Shown here in pieces: positions 26,710 to 35,203 of a DNA stretch of 64,000 nucleotides; the stretch's first letter is position 1; every line of letters starts with the position of its first letter. A program made the translations under genes and the position numbers. The stretch comes from Devosia oryzisoli (GTDB lineage: Bacteria > Pseudomonadota > Alphaproteobacteria > Rhizobiales > Devosiaceae). Under the pieces are notes generated by a model. The model saw only the letters and a list, made by a program, of their open reading frames with translations. It was not told where the DNA came from and searched no databases. Location: assembly GCF_014837245.1 (NCBI RefSeq), contig NZ_JACYFU010000002.1, positions 310,001 through 374,000 on the forward strand. Reading direction: 5' to 3'.

Positions 26710-28734
26710 TCAGCCGGCCACGCGCGAGAAGTCGGCGACAAGCCGCATGGTGTCGCGCAGGCGCGCCAGTAGGTTGAGGCGATTGGTCCGAACCTGCGGA
26801 TCGGCATCATTGACCAGAACCGCTTCGAAGAACGCATCCACCGGAGCGCGCAGAGCGGCGAGGGCCGACACAGCGCCGCGATAGTCGTCGGCCGCGACAC
26901 GAGCGGAAACGGCGTCAGACGTTTTCTCGACGGCCTCGAACAGCGCCGTCTCCTCGGGGAGCGACAATGCGGCTCGTTCCACCGCACCGTCGTAGCTGCG
27001 GGCGTCCTTCTTTTCCTCCGCGGCCAGAATGTTCGCGGCGCGCTTGTAGCCGGCGAGGAGATTGGCGCCGTCATCGGTCGCGAGAAGGGTCGAAAGCGCC
27101 TCCACGCGCTGGGTAATCTCCAGCATGTCCCGGCTGTCGGCGGTGATCACCGCGTCCACCAGATCGTGCCGCGCGCCGGCATCGCGCAGGGACACCTTGA
27201 GGCGGTCATGGAAGAACGCCAGCAGATCGGCCTCGACATCGAGCGGGAGCCGCAGGCCGTTTTCTACGACAATGCGGATCACGCCCAGCGCCGCGCGGCG
27301 CAATGCGAAGGGATCGCGCGAGCCGGTGGGTTTTTCGTCGATCGACCAGAAGCCCGAGAGGACGTTCAGCTTGTCGGCCAGGGCAACCGCAATCGACACC
27401 GGCTCGGTGGGAATGCGGTCGGGCGGGCCCAGCGGCTTGTAGTGCATCTCGAGAGCCGTTGCGACCGACGCCGGCTCCCCCTGCGCTGCGGCGTAGTAGC
27501 GGCCCATCAACCCCTGCAACTCGGGGAACTCGCCCACCATATCGGTGACCAGGTCCGCCTTGGCCAGCATGGCGGCGCGCTTGGCCTGCTCCGGGTCAGC
27601 CCCCACCTTGGGTGCAATCTCGCCAGCCAGCTGCACGAGGCGTTGCACCATCGCGAACTGGCTGCCCAGCTTGGCGTGGAACACCATGTCTTCGAGCTTG
27701 GGCAGGCCGTGTTCGAGCGGCAGGGAGAGATCGTTCTGGTAGAAGAAGGCCGCGTCGGACAGCCGGGCTCGGATGACGCGCTCATTGCCGGCGACGATGA
27801 CGTCGCCGCCATCGGCGGGAACGGTATTGGCGGTGATGATGAAATTGGGCGCCAGCTTTCCCGACGCGTCGCGCAGGGAGAAGCACTTCTGATTGGCGCG
27901 GATGGTGGCGATGATGACTTCCTCGGGGAGCTTGAGGAAGTCCGGGTCGAACCCGCCCATCATGACGTTTGGCCATTCGACCAAGCCAGCCACCTCTTCG
28001 AGCAGCCCCTCGTCATGGATGACGGTTAGCCCCTGGGCGAAAGCCAGATTGTCGGCATCGGTGCGGATGATTTCCTTGCGCCGGTCGATGTCGAGGATGA
28101 CCTTCGACCGTTCCAGCGCGATCACGTAGTCCTCGAACCGTTTGACGCGAATGGCCTGGGGCGAGAGGAAGCGGTGGCCGAACGTGGTCTGCCCGGCAGT
28201 CACGCCGGCCACGCTGAATGGCACCACGACAGGTTCGTCGTTTTCCGTGCCGAATGTGGCGGTGATGGCGCGCAGGGGGCGCACCCAGTTGAAGCTGCCC
28301 GAGCCCCAGCGCATCGACTTGGCCCAGGGAAATTCGCTCATGACCTTGGGCAGCATGCCCGAAAGCAGTTCGATGGCATCGGCACCGGGACGCTCGATGG
28401 ATGCGATGTAGAAGTCGCCCTTCTTGGGATCGCTTTGGATCTGCGCCTGGTCGAGCGACGCGAGGCCCGCGGCGCGAAGGAAGCCGTCGATCGCCTGCTG
28501 CGGTGCGCCGACCTTGGGCCCCTTCTTTTCCTCCCGCGTATCGGGCGAACGCGCCGGAAGCCCGGAGACCGTCAGGCTCAGGCGGCGCGGCGTGGCAAAG
28601 GCCTTGGCGCCCTCGTAGACCAAGCCCGCATCCGCCAAACCGTTGGTAACGGCCTTCTTGAGATCTTCGGCGGCGCGGCGCTGGAAGCGGGCGGGAATTT
28701 CCTCGGAGAAGAGTTCAAGCAGGAATTCGGGCAT
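26710..28734 (-). CDS. glyS: Glycine-tRNA ligase beta subunit
   Basis: Large subunit of the bacterial alpha2-beta2 glycyl-tRNA synthetase, which binds and positions tRNA-Gly. The 674 residues start with '[20 protein letters not shown]' and contain '[20 protein letters not shown]', 'VDPK'-like core elements and an HD-like region ('[20 protein letters not shown]'), with the C-terminal anticodon-binding domain at the end. The alpha subunit glyQ lies 3.3 kb upstream on the same strand, with a LemA/DUF2207 pair and an opposite-strand gene between them. Confidence 0.96.
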   Translation of the reverse strand: MPEFLLELFSEEIPARFQRRAAEDLKKAVTNGLADAGLVYEGAKAFATPRRLSLTVSGLPARSPDTREEKKGPKVGAPQQAIDGFLRAAGLASLDQAQIQSDPKKGDFYIASIERPGADAIELLSGMLPKVMSEFPWAKSMRWGSGSFNWVRPLRAITATFGTENDEPVVVPFSVAGVTAGQTTFGHRFLSPQAIRVKRFEDYVIALERSKVILDIDRRKEIIRTDADNLAFAQGLTVIHDEGLLEEVAGLVEWPNVMMGGFDPDFLKLPEEVIIATIRANQKCFSLRDASGKLAPNFIITANTVPADGGDVIVAGNERVIRARLSDAAFFYQNDLSLPLEHGLPKLEDMVFHAKLGSQFAMVQRLVQLAGEIAPKVGADPEQAKRAAMLAKADLVTDMVGEFPELQGLMGRYYAAAQGEPASVATALEMHYKPLGPPDRIPTEPVSIAVALADKLNVLSGFWSIDEKPTGSRDPFALRRAALGVIRIVVENGLRLPLDVEADLLAFFHDRLKVSLRDAGARHDLVDAVITADSRDMLEITQRVEALSTLLATDDGANLLAGYKRAANILAAEEKKDARSYDGAVERAALSLPEETALFEAVEKTSDAVSARVAADDYRGAVSALAALRAPVDAFFEAVLVNDADPQVRTNRLNLLARLRDTMRLVADFSRVAG

Positions 28735-28819
28735 GGTTTGAACCGTGTTGGAAGGCAGTGCGTGCTTAGCGTGAGGGCACGGCGATGTCCATCGCCAGGG
28801 CCAATTGCGGCCGGGTCAG

Positions 28820-30712
28820 CTACCAGCCGCCACCACCGCCGCCGCCCCCGCCCCCGCCGGAAAAGCCGCCGCCGCCCGACCCGGAGGAACTCGCCTGTAC
28901 CGGCTGCGCCGCGATCATGGCGGCCGCCATGCCCGCCGAGGCTCCGCTGATGGCCCGCGAGAGGCCACCAGATGAGAAATTGCTGCCCGAGTACCACATG
29001 GGCTGATAGGGCGTGGCTGTATCCGCCACGGCGTTGCGGGCGAGTTCAGCCTCGAAGTGCTCCGACCAGGGCTTCTCCACGCCGAGCGCGATGGCGTAGG
29101 GCAGGATCCGTTCGAAGCGGTCGATGCTCATCGGCGGCTCGCCGATGATGTTGAGGCGATTCTTCTCGGCGGTTTCGAGATAAAGCTTGAAGCCTTCGAT
29201 CTCGTCCATGACCTTGCGGCCCTGAATGGTGGGTGCACGCATCAGCACGGCGAAGATGACGCTGATCAGGATCAGTGAGGCGCCGGCAATGGCAGCGGAA
29301 TTGACCGGCACAGCGGTCAGCGAGCCCAGCATGCCGCCTCCCACGTTGAACAGGAAGATGCCGGCCCAGACGAGGATGAACAGCTTCTGGAACACGCCCT
29401 TGCGGAAGCTGTTCATCAGCATGCCTCCGACAACCCCCGCGAAAATGCCGATCACCGCTCCAAGGATAAGCAGGGGCGGGTCCAGGACATCGAGCACCAC
29501 CATCAGGGCGAGCAGCCCGATGGCGAGCACGAAGCTGAAGACCGAATAGACGATATTGTTGCGAAACCAGACCAGGCGGTTTTCGCTCTCGATGGCGCTG
29601 GTGAACTCGGCGCGCTTGGCGCCGATCTCCTTCCCCGCTGCCTTGTCTATGGTGACCGCGCCGCGGGCGGAGAAGTAATTGAAGAGCAGTTGTTCGCCGA
29701 CGGGCAGCTTCTCGGACGGTTTCTTGCCCGTCGCTGTCACGGTCAGCGTATTGTCGACATTGGAAATGGTCACCAGGCCCTTCACCCCGAGAGCGAAGAT
29801 ACCGGCGGTCATGGCCGTCCAGCCCGATTTGGCGAAGCCCCAGCGGTGGACGTAGTGCGCCAGGCCCGGCGAGAACCCCTTGGGCGGGTAAAAGAGCGGG
29901 ATGATCGTGCCCTTGGGCGGATCACGACCGACACGCCACCAGGCGGCAAAATTGTAGAGCAGGACAAGCAGCACCGCGCCCACAGGGATCAGCACATCGC
30001 GCATGTCCGAAAGCCAGTAGGCCGCAGCGTCTACACCCTCGGGATAGGTGATGATGCCCTTTTGGAACGAAACGGCAAACGTCATGCCTTCGCCTGGCGC
30101 CAGGCTCCGGCCCGTGCGGAAGATCGCCGAATTATCCCCGCTGCGGGTGATGGTGACGGCGCTTTCCGAGGACCCGACAAGGCCTGTGTAGGCGGACAAA
30201 TCAGTGATGATCGCGCCTTGAGGCAGGGTCACGCGCGCTACCGATTTGAGGATGGGAAAGGCCCAGTAATTGCCCGTTGCGTTCCAGTAGAGCTCGTCGT
30301 GATCGGCAAAGCTGCGGGCCATCCGGTTCATGACGTAGGACACCACATAGCGGTGCTCGCCGCGAGAGATGAACTGGTCCGGGTCGCCGATCCAGATCCG
30401 CTGAAAATCGCCCATGCGTTCGACGCGGAAAGGCTCTGCTGCGCCATCGCGTGTGACGGTGGAGACCGAAAGGTTGATGCGGATCCTGCCGCCGCTGTCG
30501 CTCGCCAGGGTAACGGGAATGTCCCGATAGATGCCGCGGCGTATGTCCACGCCTTCCGCATTGACGTCTATGGTTTCCTGCACCGCCACCGACCCGTCCT
30601 GACGCAGGACGACATCGCTGGCAAATGCCCGGATTTCCTCCCGGGCCAGAGCATGCGTGGAAAAGCCCAGCGCGAGAGCAAGCAGCAGCGCTAGGCGAAC
30701 AAGCAGGGACAT
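28820..30712 (-). CDS. DUF2207 domain-containing membrane protein
   Basis: A 630-residue envelope protein. It has a signal peptide ('LALLLALALGFSTHALA', cut before REE), then the extracytoplasmic DUF2207 domain ('QETIDVNAEGVDIRRGIYRD'), a central membrane helix ('LIPVGAVLLVLLYNFAAWW'), a pair of hydrophobic segments ('FVLAIGLLALMVVLDVLDPP', 'LILGAVIGIFAGVVGG' and following), and a C-terminal cytoplasmic part ending in a long poly-glycine tail closed by Trp. The ATG at 30712 lies 13 bases after lemA, with which it is normally paired. A function in envelope homeostasis is only inferred from that pairing. Confidence 0.9.
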   Translation of the reverse strand: MSLLVRLALLLALALGFSTHALAREEIRAFASDVVLRQDGSVAVQETIDVNAEGVDIRRGIYRDIPVTLASDSGGRIRINLSVSTVTRDGAAEPFRVERMGDFQRIWIGDPDQFISRGEHRYVVSYVMNRMARSFADHDELYWNATGNYWAFPILKSVARVTLPQGAIITDLSAYTGLVGSSESAVTITRSGDNSAIFRTGRSLAPGEGMTFAVSFQKGIITYPEGVDAAAYWLSDMRDVLIPVGAVLLVLLYNFAAWWRVGRDPPKGTIIPLFYPPKGFSPGLAHYVHRWGFAKSGWTAMTAGIFALGVKGLVTISNVDNTLTVTATGKKPSEKLPVGEQLLFNYFSARGAVTIDKAAGKEIGAKRAEFTSAIESENRLVWFRNNIVYSVFSFVLAIGLLALMVVLDVLDPPLLILGAVIGIFAGVVGGMLMNSFRKGVFQKLFILVWAGIFLFNVGGGMLGSLTAVPVNSAAIAGASLILISVIFAVLMRAPTIQGRKVMDEIEGFKLYLETAEKNRLNIIGEPPMSIDRFERILPYAIALGVEKPWSEHFEAELARNAVADTATPYQPMWYSGSNFSSGGLSRAISGASAGMAAAMIAAQPVQASSSGSGGGGFSGGGGGGGGGGGW

Positions 30713-30725
30713 CGGCAGTCGCCTG

Positions 30726-31286
30726 TCAGGTGAACTTGACGTTCGGAACGGTGCGGTCGGCCTCGTTTTCGAGCTCGAAGTACTCGGCCGTCTCGAAGTG
30801 GAAGGCGTTGGCGATGAGGTTGGAGGGGAAGGACTCCACCTGCACGTTGAGATTGCGGACGGCGCCGTTGTAGTAGCGGCGCGCCATCTGGATTTCGTCC
30901 TCGACAGTGCGCAAGGCGTCCTGGAATTCAAGAAAGGTCGTGTTGGCCTTGAGGTCGGGGTAGGCCTCGGCAACTGCCAGCAACCGCCCCAGGGCAGCCG
31001 ATAGCTCACCTTCGGCCTTGGCCCGTTGATCCGGCCCGGCGCCGGACGCGCTGGTGGCTCGGGCCCGCGCTGCCACCACGGCCTCGAGCGTTTCGCGCTC
31101 GTGCGCCATGTAGCCTTTCACGGTCTCCATGAGGTTGGGGATGAGGTCGGTCCGGCGCTTGAGCTGCACATCAATGCCAGACCAGCCCTCGCGCACCATC
31201 TGTCGATTGGTGACGAGGCTGTTGTAGAGGACGATCGCGTAGCCGACCACGGCCACGACGACCACAAGCACGACGATCCATTCCAT
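30726..31286 (-). CDS. lemA: LemA family protein
   Basis: A 186-residue membrane-anchored helical protein. An N-terminal transmembrane helix ('WIVVLVVVVAVVGYAIVLYN') precedes the LemA core 'LVTNRQMVREGWSGIDVQLK', 'RRTDLIPNLMETVKGYMAHE' and 'LKANTTFLEFQDALRTVEDE'. LemA proteins are often encoded beside DUF2207 or TPM-domain proteins with Gly-rich tails, as here; their molecular role is unsettled. It is the first gene of the lemA-DUF2207 operon; the 284-base spacer to the divergent gene at 31571 holds its promoter, but I see no clear boxes. Confidence 0.92.
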   Translation of the reverse strand: MEWIVVLVVVVAVVGYAIVLYNSLVTNRQMVREGWSGIDVQLKRRTDLIPNLMETVKGYMAHERETLEAVVAARARATSASGAGPDQRAKAEGELSAALGRLLAVAEAYPDLKANTTFLEFQDALRTVEDEIQMARRYYNGAVRNLNVQVESFPSNLIANAFHFETAEYFELENEADRTVPNVKFT

Positions 31287-31570
31287 GATGGGGCTCCACG
31301 CGACGCTGCGCCGACTCTCGCAGGTTCCGCGAAGACGCGCAATTGGCTGTCCGCAGGGGTTGACTTCCCCGGGTTCATCCCTAGCTTGAGAGGATGACTT
31401 TGCGCACCAGCTCCATTTTCGCGTTCGCTCTCAAAAGCTGATTGCCCCAAGCAGGCCGAGCCGGCACCTGCTTAGGGGGCCTGCGCATCGCCACGACCGG
31501 CACACCTTATTCCCAAAACTAGAATCTGCTCACCTCCGGCGCCATGCGCGGAGGCGCAGGAGGACGTATC

Positions 31571-31978
31571 ATGACTATTGTATCGCGCGACCTCACGCCT
31601 CGCATTGCTCTTGGCAAGACCGACCACCAGATGCTCACCGCACTGGCGCAGGCCGGACTGGATCGTACGCCTGAACTGGCTGAAACCCTGCTCGGCGAGT
31701 TGGAACGCGCCCGCGTTGTCGCTGACGGCACGCTACCGCCCGATGTCACGCGGATGGGCTCGCGGGTCACATACACTACCGCATCGGGAGCCGAGCAGAC
31801 CGTTACGCTGGTCTATCCTGCCCAAGCCGACATCGATCAGGGCAAGGTGTCCGTCATGACGCCGATCGGCACGGCGCTTATCGGGCTCAAGGCCGGTCAG
31901 TCCATCACCTGGCGCGATCGCTCCGGCCGGCGGCAGCAATTGACGGTCCTCGAGGTCGCGGCCGCCGAGAACGCCTGA
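31571..31978 (+). CDS. Rnk-like nucleoside diphosphate kinase regulator (GreA/GreB C-terminal domain)
   Basis: A 135-residue protein with a short N-terminal helical part ('LGKTDHQMLTALAQAGLDRT') and a GreA/GreB-type C-terminal domain ('RMGSRVTYTTASGAEQTVTL', 'MTPIGTALIGLKAGQSITW'). This is the layout of Rnk, which binds RNA polymerase without the long GreA coiled coil. The ATG at 31571 follows a strong AGGAGG. It is the only plus-strand gene between glyS and glyQ. Confidence 0.88.
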   Translation: MTIVSRDLTPRIALGKTDHQMLTALAQAGLDRTPELAETLLGELERARVVADGTLPPDVTRMGSRVTYTTASGAEQTVTLVYPAQADIDQGKVSVMTPIGTALIGLKAGQSITWRDRSGRRQQLTVLEVAAAENA

Positions 31979-32003
31979 TCGCAGGCGCAGACCCGGGCCG
32001 GTG

Positions 32004-32927
32004 TCAGTCGACGCCGCCGCCCGAGGTCTGCAGCCATGCCTCGCCGCAGGCCTTGGCCATTTCGCGGATGCGCAGGATATAGCTCTGGCGTTCGGTGACC
32101 GAGATGACCCCGCGCGCGTCGAGCATGTTGAAGTTGTGCGAGGCCTTGATCACCTGCTCATAGGCCGGGATCGCCATGGTCTGGCGGTTGGCCTCGGCGC
32201 CCTTGGCGAGCACGGCGCGGCATTCCTTCTCCGCGTCCTCGAAGTGGCGAAACAGCATCTCGGTGTCGGCCGCTTCGAAATTGTACTTCGAGGCTTCCTG
32301 CTCGTTCTGCAGGAACACGTCGCCATAGCTGACGCGGTCCTCGCCGTCGCGACCATTGAAATTGAGATCGTAGACGTTTTCGACGCCCTGGACATACATG
32401 GCGAGGCGCTCGAGACCGTAGGTGATCTCGCCCGGCACGGGCGAGCACTCGAACCCTGCCACCTGCTGGAAATAGGTGAACTGGCTGACTTCCATGCCGT
32501 CGCACCAGCACTCCCAGCCCAGGCCCCAGGCGCCGAGGGTGGGGCTTTCCCAATCGTCCTCGACGAAGCGGATGTCATGTACCGACGAGTCGAGCCCGAT
32601 GGCGGCGAGCGACTGGAGGTAGAGCTCCTGGATGTTGTCCGGGGACGGCTTGAGGATCACCTGGAACTGGTAATAGTGCTGCAGCCGGTTGGGGTTCTCC
32701 CCATAACGGCCATCGGTCGGCCGGCGACTGGGCTGCACATAGGCGGCCTTCCACGGCTTGGGCCCGAGCGCGCGCAAGGTCGTGGCGGTGTGGAATGTGC
32801 CGGCGCCCATCTGCATGTCGTAGGGCTGCAGGATGACGCAGCCCTGCTCTGCCCAGAAGTTCTGCAGTGTCAGGATGAGGCCCTGGAAAGAGTTCCGGGG
32901 ATCCATGTGGGCGGGGCGATCGGTCAT
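32004..32927 (-). CDS. glyQ: Glycine-tRNA ligase alpha subunit
   Basis: Catalytic subunit that activates glycine and charges tRNA-Gly. Its 307 residues include '[20 protein letters not shown]', '[20 protein letters not shown]', '[20 protein letters not shown]' and '[16 protein letters not shown]', all typical of the class II alpha chain. An internal ATG at 32906 (MDPRNSF) could be used. A small membrane protein gene precedes it on the same strand by 55 bases. Confidence 0.97.
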   Translation of the reverse strand: MTDRPAHMDPRNSFQGLILTLQNFWAEQGCVILQPYDMQMGAGTFHTATTLRALGPKPWKAAYVQPSRRPTDGRYGENPNRLQHYYQFQVILKPSPDNIQELYLQSLAAIGLDSSVHDIRFVEDDWESPTLGAWGLGWECWCDGMEVSQFTYFQQVAGFECSPVPGEITYGLERLAMYVQGVENVYDLNFNGRDGEDRVSYGDVFLQNEQEASKYNFEAADTEMLFRHFEDAEKECRAVLAKGAEANRQTMAIPAYEQVIKASHNFNMLDARGVISVTERQSYILRIREMAKACGEAWLQTSGGGVD

Positions 32928-32982
32928 GCGGAAAAGTCCCTCGATAGGCGGGACAAAGCTCTAGTGAACCGCTCCGGAGCGG

Positions 32983-33207
32983 TCAATGGCGCTCGTTTTT
33001 GTCGCGCGGCCGGAACGTCCCGTCGTTGTCCCGCTTGAGATCAATGACATCCGGCCGTTGCCGTTCGGCCAGGTCGCGCTCGCGGCGCAGGCGGCGTGCG
33101 GTTTCCTCATCGTCCTTGAACTTGTTGGACCAGTCGAACCAGATGCGGCGCAGGCCATAGAGAATGAAGAGCCCTATGGCGGCAAAGATGATCACCCGCA
33201 AAAGCAT
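32983..33207 (-). CDS. Small single-pass membrane protein of unknown function
   Basis: A 74-residue protein with one N-terminal transmembrane helix ('LLRVIIFAAIGLFILYGLRR') followed by a highly charged cytoplasmic tail ('DDEETARRLRRERDLAERQR', 'RDNDGTFRPRDKNERH'). It lies directly upstream of glyQ on the same strand. No family name comes to mind. The consistent charge pattern and clear helix argue that it is real. Confidence 0.75.
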   Translation of the reverse strand: MLLRVIIFAAIGLFILYGLRRIWFDWSNKFKDDEETARRLRRERDLAERQRPDVIDLKRDNDGTFRPRDKNERH

Positions 33208-33294
33208 TGCGCCTGTCGCTCCTCTCGCCGCCCCTGCGGCACTCCGCCCCTATCCGGGCCAAACCCTGCATCATCTAGTGGCCAAGGCGGCCTT

Positions 33295-34080
33295 TTACCA
33301 GTCAAGCGCCGCCTTCCCGCGAAAGATAGCATCAAATTGCGGTGCAAACGCGCGTCCATCCGCCTCATGCAGGCTGCGCGACGCCAACAGGGTCAGGGGT
33401 GCGCGCGAGCCCTTGGTGCCGCGCACCAGGATACGGCTGGTCGGCGCATCGGGTCGGGGGCACAGGGGGAGTATCGTTATGCCGCCGAACCGGGACCCGA
33501 AGGCCGCCAGCAGGTCGGTCAACCCATCAGTGGGATAGATGAAGATGGCCTGTCCACCGGCTGCCGCCGCTCCGGCAGCGCAGCGCAGCCAAGAATCGAT
33601 CGCCGCCTCTCTCATGTGCCGCGCAGCGGCCCGGCCGCTGTCCGGTGACAGCGTGCCGCCCCCGCTGTTGAAAAAGGGCGGATTGGCGATAACGACATCG
33701 TAGGCGTTCTCACGTAGCCCCGCATCGAGGCGCGCCGAGGCACTGCCTTCGACATCGACCGCGACGGCACGGGCCGCCTGGCCAAATCCATTGTCGGCGA
33801 TGTTCCGGCGCGCCAGGCCGAGCGTCATCTCGTCGCGTTCCGCCAGGGTAACGTCCCTGGCAAGACCGAGAGCGAGAGCGGTGAGACCGGCGGTGCCTAC
33901 CCCTGCCCCCAGATCGAGCAGCGAGGCGCTCCCCTTCGGGACCGCGGCCCCGAGGAGCACGCTATCCAGGCCCGCCCGAAAACCGCGGCGAGGTTGCGAC
34001 AGAGTGATCCTGCCGCCCAAAAAGGCATCGCGCGTTACCGTTTGGTGTTTTACAAACTCATGTGGCTGGTCTAGGGACAT
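33295..34080 (-). CDS. Class I SAM-dependent methyltransferase, tRNA1(Val) adenine-N6 type (TrmN6-like)
   Basis: A 261-residue methyltransferase. The SAM-binding loop is 'LLDLGAGVGTAGLTALAL', followed by the acidic strand 'VTLAERDEM' and the N6-adenine catalytic motif 'DVVIANPPFFNSGGG' (N-P-P-F). Together with 'QPRRGFRAGLDSVLLGAAVP', this resembles TrmN6, which methylates A37 of tRNA-Val. The frame continues upstream to 34149, but the ATG at 34080 begins the conserved part and leaves 91 bases of promoter space to the divergent polyprenyl synthase. Confidence 0.88.
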   Translation of the reverse strand: MSLDQPHEFVKHQTVTRDAFLGGRITLSQPRRGFRAGLDSVLLGAAVPKGSASLLDLGAGVGTAGLTALALGLARDVTLAERDEMTLGLARRNIADNGFGQAARAVAVDVEGSASARLDAGLRENAYDVVIANPPFFNSGGGTLSPDSGRAAARHMREAAIDSWLRCAAGAAAAGGQAIFIYPTDGLTDLLAAFGSRFGGITILPLCPRPDAPTSRILVRGTKGSRAPLTLLASRSLHEADGRAFAPQFDAIFRGKAALDW

Positions 34081-34171
34081 CGCACCCTTAAGGCTGGTTC
34101 CGCGCGAGTTTACAGGCGCGGGCGCGACTGGCTCAACAGCAATTGCCAACGCGCAGCAATTGAGGATGGTA

Positions 34172-35191
34172 ATGGCGGTCTCAGTTCAGACCCAGACAAA
34201 ACGAGTGCCTGCGTCGAACGCCGTCGAGCGGCTGCTATCCGCCACAGCCGACGACATGGCCCGCGTCAACGCGCTGATCCTGGATCGGGCGCAGTCGCAT
34301 GTGGACATGGTACCCGAGCTGGCCCGCTACCTCATCGAGAGCGGCGGCAAGCGCCTGCGGCCCATGCTGACCGTGGCCGCGGCCATGCTGTTCGGACGCG
34401 GAACCGGTGCCGCCATCAATTTTGCCGCTGCCGTCGAATTCATGCACAACGCGACCTTGCTCCACGACGACGTCGTGGACGAGAGCGACATGCGCCGCGG
34501 CAAGCAGGCTGCGCGCATGGTCTGGGGGAACAAGGCCTCGATCCTGGTGGGCGACTTCCTGCTCGGGCAGGCCTTCATGATGATGGTGGAGACCGGCGAC
34601 ATCGAATCGCTGGGGGTCCTCTCCGCCGCATCGGCCGTGATGGCCGAGGGTGAAGTTTTCCAGCTGGCCAAGACCGGCGACCTTGAGACGTCCGAAGCCG
34701 ACTATGCCGAGGTGATCAGGGCAAAGACGGCGGTGCTGTTCAAGGCTGCGTGCGAAGTGGGCGCCATGTCGGGCGGCGCCGACGCGGCGGGACGCGAGGC
34801 GTTGGCCAACTACGGCCTGGAACTGGGCAATGCCTTTCAGCTTGTGGATGACGCGCTCGACTATGGCGGGCAGTCCGGCACGCTGGGCAAGAACGTTGGC
34901 GACGATTTGCGGGAAGGCAAGATGACCCTGCCCGTGATCCTGGCGCTGGCCGATGCGACGGATGCCGAGCGCCACATCATCGCGGGCGCGCTGGGCAAGG
35001 CCGACGCGAGCGAATTCGAAGTGCAGCAGGTCGTGGGAATCTTCAACCGCTACGACACGCTTTCGCGCACGCTGGACAAGGCCCGCCGCCACGCCGCTTC
35101 CGCCATCGCTGCACTCGACAGCCTCCCAACCTCCGAGATGAAGACGCTCTTGGCCGACGTCGTGGAAGACAGCGTCGGCCGGGCCTCCTGA
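34172..35191 (+). CDS. ispB: Polyprenyl (octaprenyl/decaprenyl) diphosphate synthase
   Basis: Builds the long isoprenoid side chain of ubiquinone from IPP and farnesyl diphosphate. The 339-residue trans-prenyltransferase has 'LIESGGKRLRPMLTVAAAML', the first aspartate-rich motif in 'LLHDDVVDESDMRRGK' and the second in 'QLVDDALDYGG', plus 'GDDLREGKMTLPVILAL'. Small residues before the first DDxxD fit long-chain products, but length cannot be fixed from sequence. The ATG at 34172 follows GAGG; upstream in-frame codons overlap the methyltransferase promoter. Confidence 0.94.
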   Translation: MAVSVQTQTKRVPASNAVERLLSATADDMARVNALILDRAQSHVDMVPELARYLIESGGKRLRPMLTVAAAMLFGRGTGAAINFAAAVEFMHNATLLHDDVVDESDMRRGKQAARMVWGNKASILVGDFLLGQAFMMMVETGDIESLGVLSAASAVMAEGEVFQLAKTGDLETSEADYAEVIRAKTAVLFKAACEVGAMSGGADAAGREALANYGLELGNAFQLVDDALDYGGQSGTLGKNVGDDLREGKMTLPVILALADATDAERHIIAGALGKADASEFEVQQVVGIFNRYDTLSRTLDKARRHAASAIAALDSLPTSEMKTLLADVVEDSVGRAS

Positions 35192-35203
35192 TCCCGACCT
35201 CCA

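Noticed and set aside
31972-31987. Hairpin cgcctg/caggcg at the rnk-like gene stop as a terminator
   Set aside because: Only six base pairs, overlapping the stop codon and with no T-run.
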